Positions 43,266 to 51,954 of a DNA stretch of 64,000 bases are shown piece after piece. Position 1 is the stretch's first letter. Every line of letters starts with the position of its first letter. Below the pieces are notes generated by a model that was not told the DNA's origin, searched no databases, and worked only from the letters and a program-made list of their open reading frames with translations. The position numbers were made by a program, and so were the translations under genes. Origin of the DNA: Szabonella sp046295215 (GTDB lineage Bacteria > Pseudomonadota > Alphaproteobacteria > Rhodobacterales > Rhodobacteraceae); the NCBI GenBank assembly GCA_046295215.1, contig JBKBNP010000001.1, positions 186,001 through 250,000 of the forward strand, given 5' to 3'.

Positions 43266-43377
43266 GGCAGTCCTTTCGATCTTCGTCGGGACTGTCTCGC
43301 ATCCGCGGACCCGCGCATCAAGCCTTCCGGCTTTCGTCGCCATGGGCGGCGAGAAGGCGCGTCAGGGCCGATGGGCG

Positions 43378-44517
43378 TTAGCGCGGCCGGTGGACATGCG
43401 CGCTCTGCACGATGCCGAAGGCGACCAGCAGCACCATCATGGACGACCCGCCATAGCTGACCAGCGGCAAGGGCACCCCCACGACCGGCGCCAACCCCAT
43501 CACCATCAACATGTTGACCGCGAAGTAGAAAAAGAAGGTCGCGGCGATCCCCAGCGTCACAAGGCTGGCAAAGCGGTCCTTCTGCTGGAGCGCGGAGGCG
43601 ATGCAGAAGGCCAGCACCAGCACATAAAGCACCAGCAGGGAAAACCCGCCGACAAAGCCGAATTCCTCGGCCAGCGTGGTGAAGATGAAATCGGTGTGTT
43701 TTTCCGGCAGGAAGTTCAGCCGCGACTGCGTGCCCTGCATGAAGCCCCGGCCCGTCCAGCCGCCCGACCCCAGCGCGATCTTGGCCTGGCTGATGTGATA
43801 GCCGGCCCCCAGCGGATCCTGGCTCGGGTCAAGGAAGGTGTCGATGCGGCGATACTGGTAATCCTTCAGGATCTGCCAGTCGGTGCCGCGCGACATCAGA
43901 ACGGTCGCCACCCCGCCGCCCGCCAGCGCACCCACCACCGCGAAATAGAGCCAGTGAACGCCCGCGCAGAACATCAACGCAGCCCCCCCCGCCAGCAGCA
44001 GGATCGCGGTGCCGAGGTCGGGCTGGCCCATCACCAGAATGACCGGTAACAGGATCAGCAGCACCGGGATCATCACCCAGAGCGGCCGCGAGGTTTTCTT
44101 GATGTCCAGCCAGTCGTAATAGGCCGCCAGCATCATCATCAGCGTGATCTTGGTCAGTTCCGAGGGTTGCAGCCGCAGGGGGCCGATCTCGATCCAGCGT
44201 TGCGCGCCCATGCCGACCGAGCCGAAAAACTCGACCCCGATCAGCAGCAGGATCGATAGTGCATAGGCCAGCCCCGCCATGTTGCGCCAGAACCAGATCG
44301 GCACCAGCGCCACGGCGAACATCACGATCATGCCCGCGACAAAGCGTTTCATCTGCGGCTCGGCCCAGACGCCCATCCGCCCGCCCGCGACGGAATAGAG
44401 CATCAGGAACCCGACCGAGGCGATGGCCGCCAGCAGGATCACCAGCGCCCAGTTCAGATGCAGGATCTTGCGCGCCCCGCTGGGAACGGTCTTGACGCTG
44501 TATTCGAGAAAGCTCAT
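43378..44517 (-). CDS. rodA: Rod shape-determining protein RodA (SEDS glycosyltransferase)
   Basis: The 379-residue SEDS-family peptidoglycan polymerase has about ten membrane helices. Typical motifs are GMGAQRWIEIGPLRLQPSEL (near residue 103), MGQPDLGTAILLLAGGAALM, NFLPEKHTDFIFTTLAEEFG (near residue 268) and GVPLPLVSYGGSSMM (near residue 349). It works with PBP2 in the elongasome. It follows mrdA by 12 nt and is last in the mreBCD-mrdA-rodA run. Confidence 0.96.
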   Translation of the reverse strand: MSFLEYSVKTVPSGARKILHLNWALVILLAAIASVGFLMLYSVAGGRMGVWAEPQMKRFVAGMIVMFAVALVPIWFWRNMAGLAYALSILLLIGVEFFGSVGMGAQRWIEIGPLRLQPSELTKITLMMMLAAYYDWLDIKKTSRPLWVMIPVLLILLPVILVMGQPDLGTAILLLAGGAALMFCAGVHWLYFAVVGALAGGGVATVLMSRGTDWQILKDYQYRRIDTFLDPSQDPLGAGYHISQAKIALGSGGWTGRGFMQGTQSRLNFLPEKHTDFIFTTLAEEFGFVGGFSLLVLYVLVLAFCIASALQQKDRFASLVTLGIAATFFFYFAVNMLMVMGLAPVVGVPLPLVSYGGSSMMVLLVAFGIVQSAHVHRPR

Positions 44518-44529
44518 CGCCGCGACCCC

Positions 44530-46470
44530 TCAGGCCCGCGAGGTGCCGGGCGTGCCGGTGTCCGGGTCGCGCAGCGGCAGATTGCGGTGCATCGCGTCGA
44601 TGCGGTTGCGTTGCGAGGCCGGATAGGCGCTGGCGGGCGGAACCCCGTCATGCAGCGCGCGCAACAGCAGATCACGCCCGATCGGGGCCGCCGCCGTGGA
44701 CCCGCCGCCGCCATGCTCCACCACCACCGAAACGGCATAGCGGGGCGCATCATGCGGCGCATAGCCCACGAACAGCGCATGGTCGCGCCGGTTCCACGGC
44801 AACTGATCGTTGCGGATCACGCCGCGCGCCCGTTCGGCGGCGGAAATGTTGCGCACCTGACTGGTGCCGGTCTTGCCCGCCAGCCGCATGGTCTTTTCCT
44901 CGATGCGCGAGGAATAGGCCGTGCCGCGCTGGCTGTTGTTCACTGCGAACATGCCATCCTGCACCGCGCGCAGGATCGAGGGGGTGAGGCCCAGACTTTC
45001 GGCTTCCGGCACCGGCATCGCCTTGCCATCGACCATATGGATCAGCCGGGGGCTCACGGCCTTTCCCGTCGCGATCCGCGCGGTCATCACCGCCAGTTGC
45101 AGCGGCGAGGTCAGCACATAGCCCTGCCCGATGGAGGCGTTGACCGTGTCCCCGATCCGCCAGTCCTGTTTGTAGCGTTCCTGTTTCCACGCCCGGTTGG
45201 GCATCAGCCCCTCGGTGATCGCCGACATCGGAATCTCATGGCGGATGCCAAGCCCCAGCTTGCGGCCCATTTCCGCGATCTTGTCGATGCCGACCTTCAG
45301 CGCGATTTCGTAGTAATAGACGTCACAGCTTTCCGCGAGGCTGCGGTCCAGCGCCACCCGCCCATGCCCCCGCCTGCTCCAGCAATGGAAGCGCCGCCCG
45401 CCAACCTCGTAATATCCGGGGCAATTGACCGAGGTTGAGGTGGTAATGACCCCCGCCTCCAGCGCCGCAAGGGCTGTGACCATCTTGAAGGTGGAGCCGG
45501 GCGGATAGGCGCCCTGCACCGCCTTGTTCGCCAGCGGCCGGTGGTCGTTTTCCATCAGCGCGTTGTAATCGCGATGTGAAATCCCGCGCACAAAGAGGTT
45601 GGGGTCGAAGGACGGGGAGGAGGCGATGGCAACCAGATCGCCCGTCTGCACATCCATCACGACGCCTGCCGCACTTTCCTCCCCCAGCCGGGCCTGCGTG
45701 TAATTCTGCACATCCGCATCAATGGTCAGCCGGATGTCCGCGCCTGCATCGCCCTCCTGCCGGCCCAGTTCGCGCATGATGCGGCCCAGCACATTGACCT
45801 CGACCCGCCGGTTCCCGGCGCGTCCACGCAGATCGCCCTCCATCCAGGTTTCCACCCCGATCTTGCCGATCTGGAATTTCGGGGTTTGCAGCAGGGGGTC
45901 GGGCTCTTCCAGCTTGGCGAGGTCATTCTCGCTGACCGGTCCGACATAGCCCACCACATGCGCAAAATCCACGTCGCGCGGATAGCTCCGGCTCAGCCCG
46001 AATTCCGGCGTCACACCGGGCAGGGCGGGGGAGTTGATGGCGACCTTCGACACATCTTCCCAACTCAGCCGGTCCGCCACGATGATGGGCAGGGGCGAGC
46101 GGCGCTTGGCCTCTTTCAAGGCGCGGTCGTGATCTTCGGGGGAAATGGGCAGAAATTCCCGCAGCTTGTCCAGAACCGCCTCGACGTTCCCGGCATCCTC
46201 GCGGCTGATGACGACGCGGTAGTTCTGTTCGTTTCCGGCGATCAGCTTGCCGTTGCGGTCCTGGATCAACCCGCGCGCGGGCGGGATCAGGCGGATGGAA
46301 ATGCGGTTGTCCTCGGCCAGCAGGCGGAACTCGTCGGCCTGTTCGACCTGCATATGCCGCATGCGCGCGCCCAGCACCGCGACGACGGCCGCCATGGACC
46401 CGCCCATGAACAGGCCCCGCCGCGTGATGCGGCGCGCGCTTTCCTCGGTGTCGCGGGCGGATCGTCTCAC
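44530..46470 (-). CDS. mrdA: Penicillin-binding protein 2 (MrdA)
   Basis: The 646-residue class-B PBP has an N-terminal membrane anchor (RRGLFMGGSMAAVVAVLGAR), a dimerisation domain and a transpeptidase domain with GAYPPGSTFKMVTALAA (active-site Ser), AESCDVYYYE (SxN equivalent SCD, as usual in PBP2) and LAGKTGTSQVRN (KTG). It crosslinks peptidoglycan during rod elongation. The start is taken as GTG 46470, which shares GTGA with the mreD stop; the frame upstream has no homology. It ends in a Pro/Gly/Thr-rich tail. Confidence 0.94.
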   Translation of the reverse strand: MRRSARDTEESARRITRRGLFMGGSMAAVVAVLGARMRHMQVEQADEFRLLAEDNRISIRLIPPARGLIQDRNGKLIAGNEQNYRVVISREDAGNVEAVLDKLREFLPISPEDHDRALKEAKRRSPLPIIVADRLSWEDVSKVAINSPALPGVTPEFGLSRSYPRDVDFAHVVGYVGPVSENDLAKLEEPDPLLQTPKFQIGKIGVETWMEGDLRGRAGNRRVEVNVLGRIMRELGRQEGDAGADIRLTIDADVQNYTQARLGEESAAGVVMDVQTGDLVAIASSPSFDPNLFVRGISHRDYNALMENDHRPLANKAVQGAYPPGSTFKMVTALAALEAGVITTSTSVNCPGYYEVGGRRFHCWSRRGHGRVALDRSLAESCDVYYYEIALKVGIDKIAEMGRKLGLGIRHEIPMSAITEGLMPNRAWKQERYKQDWRIGDTVNASIGQGYVLTSPLQLAVMTARIATGKAVSPRLIHMVDGKAMPVPEAESLGLTPSILRAVQDGMFAVNNSQRGTAYSSRIEEKTMRLAGKTGTSQVRNISAAERARGVIRNDQLPWNRRDHALFVGYAPHDAPRYAVSVVVEHGGGGSTAAAPIGRDLLLRALHDGVPPASAYPASQRNRIDAMHRNLPLRDPDTGTPGTSRA

Positions 46471-47006
46471 AGCCGTCTCCCCATGGCATCGACCTCTCCG
46501 GCCGAAGGTTTGCGCAGGTTGATCGCGATGCGCAGCGCGCCCACCACCGCCGGATAGCACAGGATCGAGGCGATGGTCTGCACCAGCGCAAAGCCGAGCG
46601 CGGGTTGGTCAATGAAAGATACCGCAAAAACCAGCCGGTAGGCCAGCAGCATCGCCAGCATGACACCCGCGATCAGCAGCCATTCGGCGGTAAACCCCAA
46701 TTCGCGGGTCAGAGCGGAACGCGAGCGCAGGAATTCCGTGGCCAGCACCACAATTGCCGTCCAAAGCCCCGGCGGACGCATCAGGATCAGATCCTCGATC
46801 AGCATGATCCCCGCGATCATCAGCACCGGCAGATGGTCGGGGCGCTGCGTCACCCAGGCCAGCATGAGGCACAGCAGAAGGTCCGGCCCCGGCCATTCCC
46901 CTGCCTCTCCCCCCAGCGGCAGGAGCCGCAGGAACAGCAGCACCAGCCAGAAGGCGACGAACACGCCGCGATAGAGCCAGATATTGCCGCGCAGCGCCTC
47001 AGCCAT
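46467..47006 (-). CDS. mreD: Rod shape-determining protein MreD
   Basis: The 179-residue inner-membrane protein has five to six hydrophobic helices (LYRGVFVAFWLVLLFLRLLP first) and a short cytosolic C-terminus. It is recognised mainly by context: it lies between mreC and mrdA and overlaps both (8 nt with mreC, 4 nt with mrdA). It scaffolds the elongasome with MreC. The sequence is weakly conserved, as in all MreD proteins. Confidence 0.9.
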   Translation of the reverse strand: MAEALRGNIWLYRGVFVAFWLVLLFLRLLPLGGEAGEWPGPDLLLCLMLAWVTQRPDHLPVLMIAGIMLIEDLILMRPPGLWTAIVVLATEFLRSRSALTRELGFTAEWLLIAGVMLAMLLAYRLVFAVSFIDQPALGFALVQTIASILCYPAVVGALRIAINLRKPSAGEVDAMGRRL

Positions 47007-47919
47007 CGCTGGCGCTCTCGGCGGGTTCGGGATTCTCGCTGTCGATCTCGGGCCCCGCGATGGGGGTGGCGATCAGCCCGCCCGGATCGGTGATCGGCTC
47101 GATCTCGTGGCTGCGCAGCACGCGCAGGAACTCCAGCCGCTCGTAATCCGCCGCCAGCCGGATCCGCAGGCGGCGGTCATTGCCCTGCACCACCGATCCC
47201 ACCAGCAGACCGGCCGGAAACACCCCGCCATCGCCCGAGGTCACCACCTGGTCGCCCGGGCGCACCAGATCGGGCTTTTCCAGAAACTCGATGGGCGGGA
47301 CAGGGGTGTTGTCGCCCGACAAAAGCCCCTTCTGCCCCGAGGGCTGCACCGTGACCGGGATGCGGCTGTTGCTGTCGGTCAGGAGGATCACCCGCGCCGT
47401 GCGGTTGCCCACGCCTGAAATCCGGCCCACCAGCCCGATCCCGTCCATCGTGGCCCAGCCATCGCGGATGCCGTCGCGCGCGCCCACGTTCAGCAGCACC
47501 GACTGGCGGAACGGGCTGCCGCTGTCGGCCATCACCACGCCGGTCACATGCGTCAGCTTGGGATCCAGCCGAACCTGATTGAGGTCCATCAACCGCGCGT
47601 TCTTCTGTTCCAGTTGCAGCGCCGCCTCGCGCCAGGCCTTCATCTGCTGCAATTCGCGCCGCAATTCCTGGTTCTGCTCATAGAGGTTGGCATAGGACCG
47701 GAAGCTTTCGACCATGCCCACGAAGCGTGTAACCGGCACCAGCGCCCATTCGAAACTGGGCACGAATGTATCGACCAGCACGACGCGGAACCGTTCCACC
47801 CGGGGGCTGTCGATCCGCCAGACGAGGAACAGAAGCACCAAGAGGGTCACCAGCCCGCCCACCAGAATACGGCGGAGCGGTCGGGCATAATCCTCGGGCG
47901 ATGTCCGGTTGTTCGCCAC
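46999..47919 (-). CDS. mreC: Rod shape-determining protein MreC
   Basis: The 306-residue bitopic protein has a membrane helix (RILVGGLVTLLVLLFLVWRI, residues 18-37), a coiled-coil (SFRSYANLYEQNQELRRELQ onward, residues 68-110) and a periplasmic beta-domain (TGVVMADSGSPFRQSVLLNV, IGLVGRISGVGNRTARVILL). It activates PBP2 and RodA. It overlaps mreD by 8 nt and follows mreB by 47 nt. It ends in an acidic Ser/Ala/Glu tail. Confidence 0.95.
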   Translation of the reverse strand: MANNRTSPEDYARPLRRILVGGLVTLLVLLFLVWRIDSPRVERFRVVLVDTFVPSFEWALVPVTRFVGMVESFRSYANLYEQNQELRRELQQMKAWREAALQLEQKNARLMDLNQVRLDPKLTHVTGVVMADSGSPFRQSVLLNVGARDGIRDGWATMDGIGLVGRISGVGNRTARVILLTDSNSRIPVTVQPSGQKGLLSGDNTPVPPIEFLEKPDLVRPGDQVVTSGDGGVFPAGLLVGSVVQGNDRRLRIRLAADYERLEFLRVLRSHEIEPITDPGGLIATPIAGPEIDSENPEPAESASDG

Positions 47920-47966
47920 CTTGGCCTCTCAGGGTCGGATCGGGCCGGGCCGCAGGGGGCCGGGCG

Positions 47967-49004
47967 TCAGCTGTCGTAATCTATGACATGCCGAAGCTGT
48001 TTTTCATATTCCAGCGCTTTTCCGGTGCCGAGCGCCACACAATTGAGTGACTCATTGGCGACCGAGATCGAAAGCCCGGTCTGTTCGCGCAGCGCGAGGT
48101 CGAGATCGCCCAAGAGCGCGCCCCCCCCCGTCAGCATCACGCCCCGGTCCACGATGTCGGCGGCGAGGTCGGGCGGCGTTGCCTCCAGCGCCTGCATCAC
48201 CGCGTCGCAGATCTGCTGCACCGGTTCGGCCAGCGCCTCGGCCACCTGCGCCTGGTTGATCTCGGTTTCCTTGGGCACCCCGTTCAAGAGGTCACGGCCC
48301 CGGATCTGCAAGGCGGCCCCGCGCCCGTCATCGGGCATCCGCGCCGTGCCGATGGTGGTCTTGATCCGTTCAGCGGTGGATTCGCCGATCAAGAGGTTCT
48401 GGTGGCGCCGCAGATAGGAAATTATCGCCTCGTCCATGCGGTCGCCGCCCACCCGGACCGACCGGGCATAGACGATGTCGCCAAGGCTCAGGACCGCAAC
48501 CTCGGTCGTGCCGCCGCCGATGTCCACCACCATGTTGCCGGTGGGGTCGGTGATCGGCATGCCCGCCCCGATGGCCGCCGCGATGGGTTCCGCGATCAGC
48601 CCCGCCCGCCGCGCGCCCGCCGACAGCACCGACTGGCGGATCGCGCGTTTTTCCACCGGGGTTGCGCCATGCGGCACACAGACGATGATCTTGGGTTTCG
48701 AGAAGGTCGTGCGTTTGTGGACCTTGCGGATGAAATGCTTGATCATCTCCTCGGCCACGTCGAAATCGGCGATCACCCCGTCGCGCATGGGCCGGATCGC
48801 CTCGATGCTGCCGGGCGTGCGGCCCAGCATCAGCTTGGCATCCTCGCCTACGGCCAGCACCTGCTTCTTGCCGTCCTTGACGTGATAGGCCACGACCGAA
48901 GGCTCGTTCAGCACGATGCCCTTGCCGCGCACATAGACCAGCGTGTTTGCCGTGCCGAGGTCGATGGCCATGTCCGACGAAAAAAGACCGGAAAGAAATC
49001 TCAT
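47967..49004 (-). CDS. mreB: Actin-like cell-shape protein MreB
   Basis: The 345-residue protein has the actin-fold phosphate-1 loop MAIDLGTANTLVYVRGKGIV (near residue 12), IIVCVPHGATPVEKRAIRQS, phosphate-2 MVVDIGGGTTEVAVLSLGDI (near residue 163) and adenosine motif VMLTGGGALLGDLDLAL. It forms membrane-bound filaments that organise the elongasome. ATG 49004 begins MRFLSGLFSSD, the family start; the frame is open to 49166. It is first in the mre operon, 189 nt upstream of the leuA terminator. Confidence 0.97.
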   Translation of the reverse strand: MRFLSGLFSSDMAIDLGTANTLVYVRGKGIVLNEPSVVAYHVKDGKKQVLAVGEDAKLMLGRTPGSIEAIRPMRDGVIADFDVAEEMIKHFIRKVHKRTTFSKPKIIVCVPHGATPVEKRAIRQSVLSAGARRAGLIAEPIAAAIGAGMPITDPTGNMVVDIGGGTTEVAVLSLGDIVYARSVRVGGDRMDEAIISYLRRHQNLLIGESTAERIKTTIGTARMPDDGRGAALQIRGRDLLNGVPKETEINQAQVAEALAEPVQQICDAVMQALEATPPDLAADIVDRGVMLTGGGALLGDLDLALREQTGLSISVANESLNCVALGTGKALEYEKQLRHVIDYDS

Positions 49005-49192
49005 GCGAGGGCGATCCTCTTGGCTGGGCAAAGGGCGGCGCACCGTTGAGTCGGTGCAGGCGCACCCTATACGGCGCGCCGCGCACAAGGGGAAGTGCCC
49101 CGGCCCCGGCCAATGCGCGCCAATCAGCCGAAACACCGGGGCCGCGAAGGCTGAATAGTCGCGCAAGTGAAAGCACAGGCTTCACGGATGGC

Positions 49193-49218
49193 AAAACGGG
49201 CGACCCGGAAGCCGCCCG
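49193..49218 (-). terminator. Rho-independent terminator of leuA
   Basis: On the minus strand CGGGCG (49218-49213) pairs with CGCCCG (49202-49197), loop GCTTCCGGGT, and TTTT follows. It lies 43 nt past the leuA stop and separates leuA from mreB, so mreB has its own promoter. Confidence 0.75.
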
Positions 49219-49260
49219 ATGTTCGAAATCCACAAATTTGCACGGGTGGTGAAAATTCCG

Positions 49261-50838
49261 TCAGACCCGATCCTTGTAGCTCACCGTCTTGGTGTCATAG
49301 CCGACTTCGGCCTTCTTCTTGCGCTCGATCAGGCGGTTGAGCGCATTGACATAGGCCTTGACGCTGGCCACCACCGTATCGGTATCGGCGGATTGGCCGG
49401 TGGCAATCCGGCCCTCTTCCTCGATCCGGACCGAGACGGTGGCCTGCGCATCCGTGCCTTCGGTCACCGCATGGACCTGATAGAGCTGCAGCCGCGCGCC
49501 ATGCGGATAGAGCATCTTGACCGCGTTGAAGGCCGCATCCACCGGACCGTCGCCCGTGGCGTCGATGGCATGGTCCTGCCCGTCGATGGAAAGGGTCAGT
49601 TCCGCCTCCTGCGGGCCTTCGGTGCCGCAGACGACCCGCAGGCGCCTGACCTGCAAGGTGTCATGCGCCTCGCTGGTGTCCGAGTCCTGCACCAGCGCCA
49701 AGAGGTCATCGTCGAACACCTCCTTCTTGCGGTCGGCCAGCGCCTTGAACCGCACAAACAGGTCATTGAGCTGGTTGTCGGCCAGATCGACGCCCAGATC
49801 CTTCATCTTGGCGCGCAGCGCGGCACGGCCCGAATGTTTCCCCAGCGGCAGCGAGGTTCCGGCGAGCCCGATATCCTCGGGGCGCATGATCTCGAAGGTT
49901 TCCGCGTTTTTCAGCATCCCGTCCTGATGGATGCCGGATTCGTGGGCAAAGGCGTTCTTGCCGACGATGGCCTTGTTGAACTGCACCGCAAAGCCCGAGA
50001 CGGTAGAGACGCGGCGCGAGATATGCATGATCTTGCGGGTGTCGATCTGCGTGCGGTAGGGCATGATGTCATTGCGCACCTTGAGCGCCATCACGACCTC
50101 CTCCAGCGCGGTATTGCCCGCACGTTCGCCCAGGCCATTGATCGTGCATTCGATCTGGCGTGCGCCTGCCTCGACGGCAGCGAGGGAGTTGGCCGTGGCC
50201 ATGCCCAGATCGTTGTGGCAATGGGTTGCGAAGGTGATCGTATCAGCGCCCGGCACGCGGTCGAGCAGCATGCGGATCAGATCCGCACTTTCGCGCGGCG
50301 CGGTGTAGCCCACGGTATCGGGAATGTTGATTGTCGTGGCACCCGCCTTGATCGCGATTTCCACCACACGGCACAGATAGTCATGCTCGGTGCGCGTGGC
50401 ATCCATCGGGGACCATTGCACATTGTCGCAGAGGTTGCGGGCATGGGTCACGGTGTCATGGATCCGCTCGGCCATCTCGTCCATGGTCAGGTTGGGAATG
50501 GCCCGGTGCAGCGGCGAGGTGCCGATGAAGGTGTGGATGCGCGGGCTTTTCGCGTGGCGCACCGCCTCCCAGCAGCGGTCGATATCCTTGTAATTGGCGC
50601 GGCTGAGGCCGCAGATCGTGGCCTGTTTCGCGCGTTTGGAAATCTCGGAGACGGCGGCGAAATCGCCTTCGGAGGCGATGGGAAAGCCCGCCTCGATGAT
50701 GTCCACGCCCATCTCGTCCAGCAGATCGGCGATTTCGAGCTTTTCGTCATGGGTCATGGTGGCGCCGGGCGATTGTTCGCCGTCGCGCAGGGTGGTGTCG
50801 AAAATCAGGACGCGGGGTTGCGTTGTCTGGTCGGTCAT
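49261..50838 (-). CDS. leuA: 2-isopropylmalate synthase
   Basis: The 525-residue enzyme condenses acetyl-CoA and 2-ketoisovalerate, the first step of leucine synthesis. The TIM-barrel motifs are FDTTLRDGEQSPGATM (near residue 13), HCHNDLGMATANSLAAVEAG (metal-binding His, near residue 206) and NGLGERAGNTALEEVVMAL. The C-terminal regulatory LeuA-dimer domain (LRVVCGTEGPQEAELTLSID onward, residues 383-505) binds leucine for feedback control. The minus-strand mRNA begins with a leucine-rich leader peptide (50923-51006), pointing to attenuation-type control as well. Confidence 0.97.
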   Translation of the reverse strand: MTDQTTQPRVLIFDTTLRDGEQSPGATMTHDEKLEIADLLDEMGVDIIEAGFPIASEGDFAAVSEISKRAKQATICGLSRANYKDIDRCWEAVRHAKSPRIHTFIGTSPLHRAIPNLTMDEMAERIHDTVTHARNLCDNVQWSPMDATRTEHDYLCRVVEIAIKAGATTINIPDTVGYTAPRESADLIRMLLDRVPGADTITFATHCHNDLGMATANSLAAVEAGARQIECTINGLGERAGNTALEEVVMALKVRNDIMPYRTQIDTRKIMHISRRVSTVSGFAVQFNKAIVGKNAFAHESGIHQDGMLKNAETFEIMRPEDIGLAGTSLPLGKHSGRAALRAKMKDLGVDLADNQLNDLFVRFKALADRKKEVFDDDLLALVQDSDTSEAHDTLQVRRLRVVCGTEGPQEAELTLSIDGQDHAIDATGDGPVDAAFNAVKMLYPHGARLQLYQVHAVTEGTDAQATVSVRIEEEGRIATGQSADTDTVVASVKAYVNALNRLIERKKKAEVGYDTKTVSYKDRV

Positions 50839-50922
50839 GTCCGGGGTCTCTTTCCTGGTCCGTTAGCCTTGGCGTTTTTCCGGGCGCTGGTCACCTCCGA
50901 GCGGTCGCACCCGAGGGCACGC

Positions 50923-51006
50923 TCAGAGGCGGCTAAGGAGAAGCAGGCCACGGGGGGCCGGGGCGCGCAGCAGCGCGCAGGAATGGATATGGCGGTCCCG
51001 TGTCAT
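50923..51006 (-). CDS. leuL: Leucine-operon leader peptide LeuL
   Basis: This 27-codon reading frame lies 84 nt upstream of leuA on the same strand. It encodes MTRDRHIHSCALLRAPAPRG, then four consecutive Leu codons (CTG CTT CTC CTT), Ser-Arg-Leu and stop. Seven of 27 residues are Leu, with the cluster near the end, the hallmark of leucine attenuator peptides. A perfect GCGCGC/GCGCGC hairpin lies inside the frame, and further hairpins follow before leuA. No upstream Shine-Dalgarno exists, as the probable transcription start is at the ATG. Ribosome stalling at the Leu run would sense charged tRNA-Leu. No U-tract follows the downstream hairpins, so whether transcription or translation is controlled is open. 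Confidence 0.78.
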   Translation of the reverse strand: MTRDRHIHSCALLRAPAPRGLLLLSRL

Positions 51007-51013
51007 GGCATCG

Positions 51014-51019
51014 TTTATA
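51014..51019 (-). promoter_or_regulatory. -10 element of the leuL-leuA promoter
   Basis: TATAAA on the minus strand ends 7 nt before the leuL ATG, so initiation at the usual distance would fall at or next to the A of ATG. The -35 region 16-17 nt further upstream (CTTCCC/TTCCCT) is weak. The spacing implies a leaderless transcript for leuL. Confidence 0.6.
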
Positions 51020-51131
51020 CGCGCGGATTTCCGGAAGGGAAGCGGAAATTCACAAGACGGTCGGCAGGTGCGGGTGGCGGGCGGCAGGGGCATCGAGCCT
51101 CCGCCGCCCGCCCTGCCGGGAACCGGGGCGG

Positions 51132-51214
51132 CCGGGGTGCCCCTTGCGCACCCCGGGGCCAGCCGCGCGCGGGGGATGCCTCCGGCGGAGGTATTTTGGC
51201 CAAGATGAAAGGGG
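51132..51214 (+). repeat. Intergenic hairpin-plus-tail element, copy F
   Basis: CCGGGGTGC (51132-51140), loop CCCTTGC and GCACCCCGG (51148-51156) form a 9-bp stem; after about 30 nt follow CGGAGGTATTTTGGCC and AAGATGAAAGGGGG (51185-51214). Unlike most copies it lies between divergent genes, 75 nt before the SDR start. The whole gap 50839-51288 holds only leuL, its promoter and this element. Confidence 0.7.
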
Positions 51215-51288
51215 GTGGTGAAATGGACAGCCGGGCCGCGCGTCCTAGGTCGCTGCGGACAGGTGGGGCAGGGCAACAGGAGGCGCCT

Positions 51289-51954
51289 ATGGGGCGGGCG
51301 GTGGTGATCGGGGCATCGGGCGGGATCGGCGCGGCACTGGCGCAGGCGCTGGAGGCGCGGGGGGATGCGGTCTTGCGGCTGTCGCGACGGGGGGACGGGC
51401 TGGACCTCACCGATCCGGTGTCCGTCGCGGCGCATCTGGGGCGGATCGAGGAGCCGGTCGATCTGGCCTTCATCGCGACCGGGGCGCTGGAGATCGATGG
51501 TGTGGAGCCGGAAAAGACGCTGCGCGCGCTGGACCCGGAGGCGATGCTGGCGCAGTTCAGGCTCAATGCGATCGGTCCGGTTCTGGCGCTGCGCCATCTG
51601 CTGCCGCATCTGCCACGCGACCGGGTGGCGCGGGTGGGGATCCTCTCGGCGCGGGTCGGGTCCATCGGGGACAACCGGCTGGGGGGCTGGTATTCCTATC
51701 GGGCGGCCAAGGCGGCGCTGAACCAGTTGATCCGCACGGCGGCGGTGGAGGTGGCGCGGACGCATCCGAAGGCGGTGGTGGGTTTGCTGCATCCCGGCAC
51801 GGTGGCGACCTCCTTCACCGCGAAATACCTTGGCCGGCACCCGGCGATTGCGCCCGGGATGGCAGCGGCGGACCTGATCGGCGTGCTGGAGCGGCTTGAC
51901 GCCTCAGACAGTGGCTCCTTCCATGACCGGACCGGTGAGGTGGTGCCATGGTGA
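51289..51954 (+). CDS. Short-chain dehydrogenase/reductase upstream of the photolyase
   Basis: The 221-residue SDR has VVIGASGGIGAALAQALEAR at the N-terminus (NAD(P)-binding), a catalytic Ser in VGILSARVGSIGDN and YSYRAAKAALNQ (Tyr and Lys, near residues 140-144). It is short for the classical family and resembles the CsgA/C-factor-type group. ATG 51289 has AGGAGG at 5-nt spacing; a much longer open frame upstream crosses the leuA antisense strand and is not used. The stop overlaps the photolyase start, so the two are probably co-translated. Its substrate is unknown. Confidence 0.87.
   Translation: MGRAVVIGASGGIGAALAQALEARGDAVLRLSRRGDGLDLTDPVSVAAHLGRIEEPVDLAFIATGALEIDGVEPEKTLRALDPEAMLAQFRLNAIGPVLALRHLLPHLPRDRVARVGILSARVGSIGDNRLGGWYSYRAAKAALNQLIRTAAVEVARTHPKAVVGLLHPGTVATSFTAKYLGRHPAIAPGMAAADLIGVLERLDASDSGSFHDRTGEVVPW

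Noticed and set aside
49219..51288. Plus-strand open frame running from the mreB-leuA gap into the SDR
   Set aside because: Most of it is antisense to leuA. The SDR homology begins only at 51289, which also has its own Shine-Dalgarno.
51004..51840. Minus-strand frame that joins the leu leader peptide to sequence antisense to the SDR
   Set aside because: Only the last 27 codons fit a leader peptide next to the -10 element. The upstream part is a shadow of the SDR gene.
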